This document shows, in pieces, positions 1 through 4,369 of a DNA stretch of 7,469 nucleotides (the first letter of the stretch is position 1; each line of letters opens with the position of its first letter). The DNA comes from a bacterium (GTDB lineage: Bacteria; Electryoneota; Electryoneia; Electryoneales; Electryoneaceae): positions 1-7,469 of the forward strand of contig WJJA01000582.1 in NCBI GenBank assembly GCA_014729955.1, in the 5' to 3' direction. The position numbers and the translations under genes are program-made. The notes beneath the pieces are model-generated. The model was not told the origin of the DNA. It ran no database searches and saw nothing but the letters and a program-made list of their open reading frames with translations.

Positions 1-68
1 AACGCTGTGCCGGCCACAAATACCGTCAGGACACCGACAATCCAAAACACTCTCCTTGACCACATCAT
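1..68 (-). CDS. N-terminus of an exported or membrane protein (partial, runs off left edge)
   Basis: Reading the minus strand from an ATG at 68-66 gives 22 uninterrupted codons to the window edge, beginning Met-Met-Trp-Ser-Arg-Arg. A hydrophobic run follows (VFWIVGVLTVFVAGTA). Two arginines followed by about 16 mostly hydrophobic residues ending in small residues is the pattern of a signal peptide or a first transmembrane helix. A Shine-Dalgarno GAGG lies on the minus strand (plus-strand CCTC at 74-77), five bases before the ATG, which supports this start; a second ATG follows immediately at 65-63. The gene is divergent from the RiPP operon. Only the targeting segment is visible, so the function of the mature protein cannot be stated. 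The fragment is short, but the ribosome binding site plus signal-like segment make chance unlikely. Confidence 0.55.
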   Translation of the reverse strand, partial: MMWSRRVFWIVGVLTVFVAGTA

Positions 69-434
69 GACTGCCTCGCTTGTTCTCGATCCGTGCAGAT
101 CGTATCGTGTGCAATGCTTCGCGAGTATGATTTTGTCGCACAGAACCAGCTGAATCCGCACGACAACATGAAAGCATGGTACATGCCGGCTGCCTGTAGA
201 GTTCGTTTCAATCCGTTCTCTGTCGATGATCTACAGACAGTCGGGTTGCCTGTTAACTTCAACCGTTCCTGCCGGTCAATCTTCCGGCATCAATCGAAAA
301 AAAAGCCTTGTTCAGACTACCTTGTTACCCATCGACACGCTAACGATCCGTAATGTATGTCCGCCTCGTTCAGCTGCGGTTAATCTCCTTCTCTCAACAG
401 CCGTGAGACCATGTGAACGATCTCGTCAGGATGC
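69..434. other. Intergenic region without a convincing gene
   Basis: Open frames here (for example 93-353 plus and 65-262 minus) lack recognisable domains, have no convincing ribosome binding site and read as ordinary non-coding sequence. A short inverted repeat, TGCCGG at 270-275 and CCGGCA at 284-289, is followed by a run of eight A on the plus strand. The A-run is on the wrong side for a terminator in either direction. The region should hold the promoter of the leftward gene, but I could not find a strong -35/-10 pair for it. Confidence 0.5.
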
Positions 435-463
435 CTGACAAAGCGAATGGAAGGTACTATTAT
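435..463 (+). promoter_or_regulatory. Sigma70-like promoter for the RiPP operon
   Basis: CTGACA at 435-440 (one mismatch to TTGACA) and TATTAT at 458-463 (one mismatch to TATAAT) are separated by exactly 17 bases. Transcription would start near 470, leaving a leader of about 350 bases before the PqqD-like gene. It is the best promoter-like match I found between the divergent gene and the operon. Assignment is by consensus only. Confidence 0.45.
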
Positions 464-823
464 TGTGTTATGAAATCTCATAAGCTTCTCTCGGGCAATC
501 TCCTGCACTCGAACCATTGCCGGGCGGGACTACCCCCCCTGAAACAGAGGAACTCCCTCGCCGGGGAATATCAGAAAAAGGTGAAATGGAGTAATAATAC
601 TATCAATCATATATAGTTATGCTCCATAATCCGTACTTTTACGGCTTCATACATACAGTAGTGAGAGTCGGAAAGCCTAACAAGTGACTGGCATCACATC
701 TGGATTTCCTCCGATTCTTTTCTTTGTCTGCCTGCAAATCTGCATTTTGAGTTTGAGCCGTACATTGGCTTTGTGGACCTGCCGAATTCGCCTATTCGGG
801 ATTTTTCGATATTGGACAGATAC
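464..823 (+). other. Long untranslated leader region before the RiPP operon
   Basis: About 360 bases separate the putative promoter from the first gene. The stretch includes an AT-rich block around 590-640 carrying a dyad (listed separately). A frame starting with ATG at 470 (48 codons to a stop at 616) lacks a correctly spaced ribosome binding site, and a GTG-started frame at 684-908 runs into the PqqD-like gene in another frame. Neither looks real. No riboswitch fold that I recognise is present. Confidence 0.35.
586..627. repeat. Imperfect inverted repeat (possible operator)
   Basis: The outer arms ATGGAG (586-591) and CTCCAT (622-627) are perfectly complementary. Inside them CTAT (600-603) can pair with ATAG (613-616), and a TAA/TTA pairing may add to this. 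The centre is AT-rich. It could be a regulator-binding dyad or a leader hairpin upstream of the PqqD-like gene. It has no following T-run, so it is not a standard terminator. Confidence 0.35.
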
Positions 824-1150
824 ATGGCTGACGACTCCTTCAAGCAGTCTGTTTTTCACAAGCGTGATTCGATCGTTTCCCGCACGGTTGACGGCAACAC
901 GCTCCTGATCGACATCAATCGTTCTCTCCGAGATGAGGACCTTGGGTACTGTGTGCTCACAGGAGTCGGGGACAGAATCTGGGAGCTTCTCGACGGTCGT
1001 CATACTCTGGAGCGTATTGCCGGGATCCTTGTTGAAGAGTATGATGTCACTCGTGAGATTGCTGAAGAAGATCTGAAGAGTTTTCTCGATGAGCTGATTC
1101 AACGGAACTTCGTTCTTCGGACTGACTCGAAGGCGCCTGGAACTGGATGA
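824..1150 (+). CDS. PqqD-like RiPP recognition protein
   Basis: The 108-residue product is a stand-alone PqqD-family protein. The diagnostic stretch is in the middle: LTGVGDRIWELLDG followed by RHTLERIAGIL and EEYDV, then an acidic helix ending in FLDELIQRNFV. This matches the PqqD pattern (small residue, Ile-Trp-x-Leu-Leu-Asp-Gly, Thr-x-x-x-Ile, terminal helix). PqqD proteins bind the leader of a ribosomal peptide and deliver it to a radical SAM enzyme, which agrees with the radical SAM gene two positions downstream. I chose ATG 824 because it gives the usual PqqD length and has a weak GGA seven bases upstream. An in-frame GTG at 773 would add 17 residues but has no ribosome binding site. 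Its stop lies four bases before the next start, so the two genes are probably translationally coupled. Confidence 0.85.
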   Translation: MADDSFKQSVFHKRDSIVSRTVDGNTLLIDINRSLRDEDLGYCVLTGVGDRIWELLDGRHTLERIAGILVEEYDVTREIAEEDLKSFLDELIQRNFVLRTDSKAPGTG

Positions 1151-1154
1151 CGGG

Positions 1155-1610
1155 ATGGATGCAGCGATTCCCCGCAAAGAGATGTGTGAGTTTATTGAAG
1201 CGACCCTGTCATCCGGATCGGTGTTTCTGCTTCATGCGACCGGTTACAGCATGTACCCCTTCATTCGCAATGGTACACGTGTAGAAATTCTCCCTCTCAA
1301 CCATGCAAGGCTCCGTGTGGGCGATATTGTCGTCTATAGAACCGATAGGATGCCGCTGGTGATCCATCGTGTCATCGAAACGAGGAGCGATACGATCATT
1401 TGCAAGGGCGACAATCTCCGTGAACCCGATACACCCGTCTCCATTGACGCGATAGTCGGCAGAGTGAGACCCGGCGGGTTCGCGGGGCTTCTTGCGAACG
1501 TGCCGCTGTTCAACAGGGTGGTGGCAGATGTGTCCCGACGCACGAACTGGATTCGTTCCGGAACCGGTTTCATTGCCGGTTTGCGCAGGCACAGGAGAGC
1601 AGATCGATGA
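1155..1610 (+). CDS. S26-type signal-peptidase-like serine protease, probable leader peptidase
   Basis: The 151-residue product belongs to the S24/S26 signal peptidase superfamily. The nucleophile motif is G-Y-S-M-Y-P with Ser32. A GDIVVYR strand follows, then LVIHRVIE containing His71, then KGDN at 84-87 with Asp91 nearby. Ser plus His in the HRV context is the arrangement of the SipW/Sec11 branch, not the Ser/Lys pair of the ordinary bacterial LepB. No N-terminal or C-terminal transmembrane helix is apparent, unlike housekeeping signal peptidases, so it may be cytosolic or peripheral. Small S24/S26 proteins of this kind occur beside PqqD-like proteins and HprK-like kinases in peptide-modification clusters, and removal of the precursor leader is the natural role (inference). 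The start ATG 1155 has TGGA upstream inside the end of the PqqD-like gene. The stop overlaps the next start as ATGA at 1607-1610. Confidence 0.8.
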   Translation: MDAAIPRKEMCEFIEATLSSGSVFLLHATGYSMYPFIRNGTRVEILPLNHARLRVGDIVVYRTDRMPLVIHRVIETRSDTIICKGDNLREPDTPVSIDAIVGRVRPGGFAGLLANVPLFNRVVADVSRRTNWIRSGTGFIAGLRRHRRADR

Positions 1611-2743
1611 AACGGTTCTGGACGGAGGTGGATGCACGCGAATCGGCACTGGCTCCATATTTCCAGAAGACGGGCCAACTGATCAGGCTTACACTGGAGT
1701 TGACAGACCAATGCAACAACAACTGCGTGCATTGCTACATCAACGAGGATTCTGTCCGTGCACACCAATCAAACAAACACCGGTTATCTTTCGATGAGAT
1801 TCGTCAGATTGCGGAGTCTGCGGTTCGGTTGGAAGCGCTCAGTGTGCTGCTGACCGGCGGTGAACCGTTGCTGCGACCGGATTTTAAAGACATTTACATG
1901 CTGTTCAAGCGGTTGGGATTTGTGGTCAGCGTATTCACCAATGCAACCCTGCTGAACGAAGACTGGATACGGCTGTTCGAGGAATATCCGCCCCGAGTTC
2001 TCGATGTCAGTGTGTATGGGATTACGGAAGAGACATATGAGCGCGTCACACGGGTACAAGGGAGTTACAAACGGTTTCGTCACGGCATTGAGCTGTTGAA
2101 TCAATCGAAGGTATTCAAGGGATACAAAGCGGTTCTGGTACGTGACAATGTGCATGAATTTCAGGAAATTCGTTCGTTTTGCCGTGAGCACAGCGATCGG
2201 GAGTTCCGATTCGATACGTATTTGAACTATCGAGTCGACAGGGATTTCGGCAGGAATGCGGACATTGAATCCCAACGTCTGACTCCCGAGGAGGTACACC
2301 AAATCGAACGGAGCACCCCGGAAACGGTTGAAGCTCTCAGGGAGATGCACCGGAAGAACTCCGACATACTCGAACACGTGAGAGAGAAGAGCGAGGGAGC
2401 AGAACAGCCGTTGTTCCTGTGCGGCGCGGGCAAGCATGTGGTAACCATCAGCTCGGACGGCATGGTAAGGCCGTGTGGTTTCCTGGTCGCTCCACGATTC
2501 AGCTTCTCGATTCGTGAGCACGACCTGGAGACGATTCACCGTGAATTGATGCCCAATGCTCTTGATCTGCAGGCATCTCCCTACTTTGCCTGCGGTCGTT
2601 GCGATTTACAGTCGCTTTGCGATGCCTGCCCGGCGACGGCTTACCTCGACACGGGTGAACTCGAAGGAAAGCAGGAATACCTCTGCCGTATCGCCTCGTT
2701 GCGATCGCAGATAGTTGATGGTACGATACCCGCCCTTGAGTAG
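1607..2743 (+). CDS. Radical SAM/SPASM peptide-modifying enzyme
   Basis: The 378-residue protein has a radical SAM cluster motif C36-x3-C40-x2-C43 in the context LTDQCNNNCVHCY, preceded by the usual beta strand, and a GGEPLLR motif at 84-90. Its C-terminal SPASM domain carries seven cysteines: C272, then G285-x4-C290, then C329, C332, C338, C341 and C360. These would hold auxiliary iron-sulfur clusters. The domain order and length match SPASM enzymes that install thioether, carbon-carbon or epimerised links in ribosomal peptides. The chemistry here cannot be told from sequence alone. The likely substrate is the cysteine-containing peptide encoded just downstream. AGGAG at 1593-1597 lies nine bases before the ATG, and the start overlaps the peptidase stop, so it is in the same transcript. 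The last cysteine group reads C-x5-C-x2-C where the textbook SPASM spacing is C-x5-C-x3-C. Confidence 0.93.
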   Translation: MKRFWTEVDARESALAPYFQKTGQLIRLTLELTDQCNNNCVHCYINEDSVRAHQSNKHRLSFDEIRQIAESAVRLEALSVLLTGGEPLLRPDFKDIYMLFKRLGFVVSVFTNATLLNEDWIRLFEEYPPRVLDVSVYGITEETYERVTRVQGSYKRFRHGIELLNQSKVFKGYKAVLVRDNVHEFQEIRSFCREHSDREFRFDTYLNYRVDRDFGRNADIESQRLTPEEVHQIERSTPETVEALREMHRKNSDILEHVREKSEGAEQPLFLCGAGKHVVTISSDGMVRPCGFLVAPRFSFSIREHDLETIHRELMPNALDLQASPYFACGRCDLQSLCDACPATAYLDTGELEGKQEYLCRIASLRSQIVDGTIPALE

Positions 2744-2745
2744 GA

Positions 2746-2775
2746 TTGAAAAGACGAACAAGTTAGCTGTATATT
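2746..2775 (+). promoter_or_regulatory. Sigma70-like internal promoter before the precursor gene
   Basis: TTGAAA at 2746-2751 and TATATT at 2770-2775 are separated by 18 bases, immediately after the radical SAM stop codon. Transcription would begin near 2782, about 60 bases before the precursor start. An extra promoter here would give more precursor mRNA than enzyme mRNA. The call rests on consensus match and position only. Confidence 0.4.
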
Positions 2776-2839
2776 GATGCTTGGAAACATTATCACGACT
2801 CGGCCTGAATGCATATCCGGTCGGATTGGAGGAACGGAA

Positions 2840-3010
2840 GTGGATGCGAAGAACGGGAAAAAAGAATACCAGACTCCGGGCGTGGAAGAGATCAAGAATC
2901 TGAAACCGGACGAAAATGTGATGGCCGGCTGTAAAATCGGCACCAATTTCGGTCCCGCGACCACAGGCTGCCAGGTTGATCAGACGTTCTGCTCTTCGAT
3001 TGACTCGTAA
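2840..3010 (+). CDS. RiPP precursor peptide with three-cysteine core
   Basis: The 56-residue peptide starts at GTG 2840, seven bases after a perfect GGAGG at 2828-2832. An upstream in-frame TTG/ATG pair (2774, 2777) overlaps a putative -10 element and has no such site. The N-terminal half is charged and hydrophilic (three acidic and several Lys residues) and contains Tyr10-x-x-Pro13-x-Val15 followed by EEI, similar to leader elements bound by PqqD-type domains. The C-terminal half, from about residue 29, is Gly/Thr/Ser rich with Cys31, Cys44 and Cys51 and ends CSSIDS. It has no hydrophobic signal segment. Small size, a leader/core division and a place between a radical SAM/SPASM gene and a kinase make it the likely substrate of the cluster. 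The leader cleavage site is unknown; the MAG at 28-30 just before Cys31 is a candidate. I do not recognise a named precursor family. Confidence 0.75.
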   Translation: MDAKNGKKEYQTPGVEEIKNLKPDENVMAGCKIGTNFGPATTGCQVDQTFCSSIDS

Positions 3011-3020
3011 GAAGACATCG

Positions 3021-3036
3021 CCGTCGTTCACGACGG
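3021..3036 (+). promoter_or_regulatory. Hairpin between precursor and kinase genes
   Basis: CCGTCG (3021-3026) and CGACGG (3031-3036) form a perfect six-base-pair stem with a TTCA loop, ten bases after the precursor stop. It is followed by TTCC rather than a T-run, so full rho-independent termination is unlikely. It could protect the 3' end of a short precursor mRNA or partly reduce read-through into the kinase. A palindrome CGGTACCG follows at 3040-3047. Confidence 0.45.
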
Positions 3037-3051
3037 TTCCGGTACCGACTC

Positions 3052-3960
3052 ATGCCGTTTCATCTACCCTTCGGCAATCGATCCATTCAGATTGACCCGC
3101 TGCCCGAAATCTCCGTATCCCGCTGTGAGGATACGTTTGCACGTTTTCTCCGGCCTTTGGCTCCCGGAGCTGCGGGTCAACCCCTGCTGCATGTCCGTCA
3201 TACCTATTCCGATACAGATGCGCTGATTGCCCGTCTCGAACAACCGTTCTATGATGATGCACCCTGGCGTATCTACCATCAGCAGGGTTCATGCTATTAT
3301 ATCAACAACAACTTCGATTATCATCCCCGCTCCGTGCTGGGTATTATGGAACGCCGAAGCGACGGTCATGAACTGATCTGGCATGTCCATCCGGACAATC
3401 GCGTTTACTACCGTGACCGGTTCCGTTTGAGAGGGATCACCGGCCTGGGATACGACCAGGTCTTTCTGGTGTCGCTCCTGCCGTCGATCCGGGCATTTCT
3501 CCTGCATTCCTCCGGCTGCATCCTCGACGGGAAGGGTTTGGCGTTTGTCGGAGCGTCCGGTGCCGGGAAAAGCACGACGGCACAGATGCTCTCGCATGAG
3601 CTCGCCATCCTTTCCGATGACCGGAACCTGGTCCGTTTCGAAGGCGGACAACCGATGCTGGAGGCGACCTGGATTCACGGCAGTTTCGGCGACATCCATC
3701 CGGGCAGCGCGCCCCTGCATCGTGTCTATTTCCTTGAAAAGAGCGACACCTTTTTCATCAGACCGGTTGAGGCGATCATGGATCGTCTGCAGCTTCTGTT
3801 TCCCCGTGTCGTTCGAGGTCTTGTCCCTGCCGGCTGGTGGGATCGTACGCTTGACCTGGTGACCAAATTGATACACATGCCGCTGTTTTTTCGGCTTGGC
3901 TTTTCGCCTCATGATTCGATGGTCGAACGGCTGCGGGAACATGTTGCCGGAGTAGACTGA
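3052..3960 (+). CDS. HPr-kinase-like P-loop kinase of the RiPP cluster
   Basis: The 302-residue protein has a C-terminal HPr kinase/phosphorylase-like domain. Visible marks are LLHSSG (His152), a Walker A loop G167-ASGAGKST-175 inside LAFVGASGAGKSTTAQML, and ILSDDRNLV with Asp189-Asp190, the paired acidic residues typical of HprK-like kinases. Residues 1 to about 140 form an N-terminal domain I cannot assign; HprK-like kinases of secondary systems often carry such a region. True HPr kinase acts on the HPr protein of the sugar PTS, but nothing PTS-related is nearby. Homologues in peptide clusters phosphorylate serine on the peptide, as known for kinases of some lasso peptides. The architecture also recalls the HprK-related kinases that accompany PqqD-like proteins in proteobacteria. 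The ATG at 3052 is the first possible start after an in-frame stop at 3001, and it lacks a Shine-Dalgarno site, suggesting low translation or coupling to the precursor. Confidence 0.85.
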   Translation: MPFHLPFGNRSIQIDPLPEISVSRCEDTFARFLRPLAPGAAGQPLLHVRHTYSDTDALIARLEQPFYDDAPWRIYHQQGSCYYINNNFDYHPRSVLGIMERRSDGHELIWHVHPDNRVYYRDRFRLRGITGLGYDQVFLVSLLPSIRAFLLHSSGCILDGKGLAFVGASGAGKSTTAQMLSHELAILSDDRNLVRFEGGQPMLEATWIHGSFGDIHPGSAPLHRVYFLEKSDTFFIRPVEAIMDRLQLLFPRVVRGLVPAGWWDRTLDLVTKLIHMPLFFRLGFSPHDSMVERLREHVAGVD

Positions 3961-4369
3961 GCGGCTTGTAGTTTCCGCCGCCGGCATTCTATTTGAGCCG
4001 ACTGCTTTCCCTTCGCTTTGAACCCACTGAAACTCACGCGAAAAAGCGAACCAATCCATGCACTGTCTCCCGGAGTCGAGTTCCAGCGGACAAACTCTCC
4101 TGCTTTTTCCTTTCCACAGGATGACCAAGCCATTTACCAGGCTTCTTTCTTGCGAAACGGTTGAACTGCGGCAAGAATCAGGTTATACTGAACCTCGGAT
4201 TGTTCGGAGAGGTACCTTGCGAAGCGATGTCGGGGAATGCCTCCGGTTTGCTGCAGGCGATTGCCGGATCGCTTGTGAAAACCTGCCCTAGACCTCCCGG
4301 ACTGCAGTAACCGGTTTGCAGCTATTGATATCAGGAATGCGGGAACCTGCCAATTGCTCGAGGGATAGA
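3961..4369. other. Intergenic region between RiPP cluster and transporter
   Basis: About 410 bases without a supported gene. A frame at 4058-4291 has no recognisable domain and no good ribosome binding site. An eight-base perfect inverted repeat, TTCGCTTT (4012-4019) with AAAGCGAA (4043-4050), has a 23-base spacer and could be a weak hairpin or binding site at the end of the cluster. A small stem GCGAT/ATCGC (4257-4261, 4268-4272) lies in the transporter leader. No clear rho-independent terminator with a T-run follows the kinase gene. Confidence 0.45.
4161..4189 (+). promoter_or_regulatory. Sigma70-like promoter for the SulP transporter
   Basis: TTGAAC (4161-4166) and TATACT (4184-4189) are 17 bases apart, each close to consensus. 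Transcription would start near 4196, giving a leader of about 175 bases before the GTG start of the transporter gene. Confidence 0.5.

Noticed and set aside
270..304. Inverted repeat TGCCGG/CCGGCA followed by eight A, as a terminator
   Set aside because: A terminator needs a T-run after the stem on the transcribed strand. Here the plus strand has A after it, and on the minus strand the T-run comes before the stem.
413..616. Possible small protein (ATG at 470, 48 codons)
   Set aside because: No ribosome binding site at useful spacing, the putative transcription start falls on its ATG, and the composition shows no domain or leader/core pattern.
684..908. Possible hydrophobic small protein with GTG start and a GGAAAG upstream
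   Set aside because: It runs in another frame into the well-supported PqqD-like gene, and its second half is clearly that gene's shadow.
2921..2934. Lipobox-like V-M-A-G-C in the precursor, suggesting a lipoprotein
   Set aside because: There is no positively charged start followed by a hydrophobic segment; the preceding residues are charged leader sequence.
3052..3960. Housekeeping HPr kinase/phosphorylase of the PTS
   Set aside because: No HPr or PTS gene is nearby, the N-terminal half does not look like the usual one, and the gene sits last in a peptide-modification operon.
3961..3981. GCGGC/GCCGC stem after the kinase gene as a terminator
   Set aside because: Only five base pairs, an eleven-base loop and no T-run; too weak to call.
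4058..4291. 77-codon frame between kinase and transporter
   Set aside because: No ribosome binding site and no recognisable features; the strongest promoter-like sequence of the region lies inside it.
4243..4319. Direct repeat CCGGTTTGC at 4243 and 4311, with CTGCAG nearby at 4251 and 4302
   Set aside because: A nine-base repeat in about 400 bases is not far from chance, and the order of the two elements is inverted between copies.
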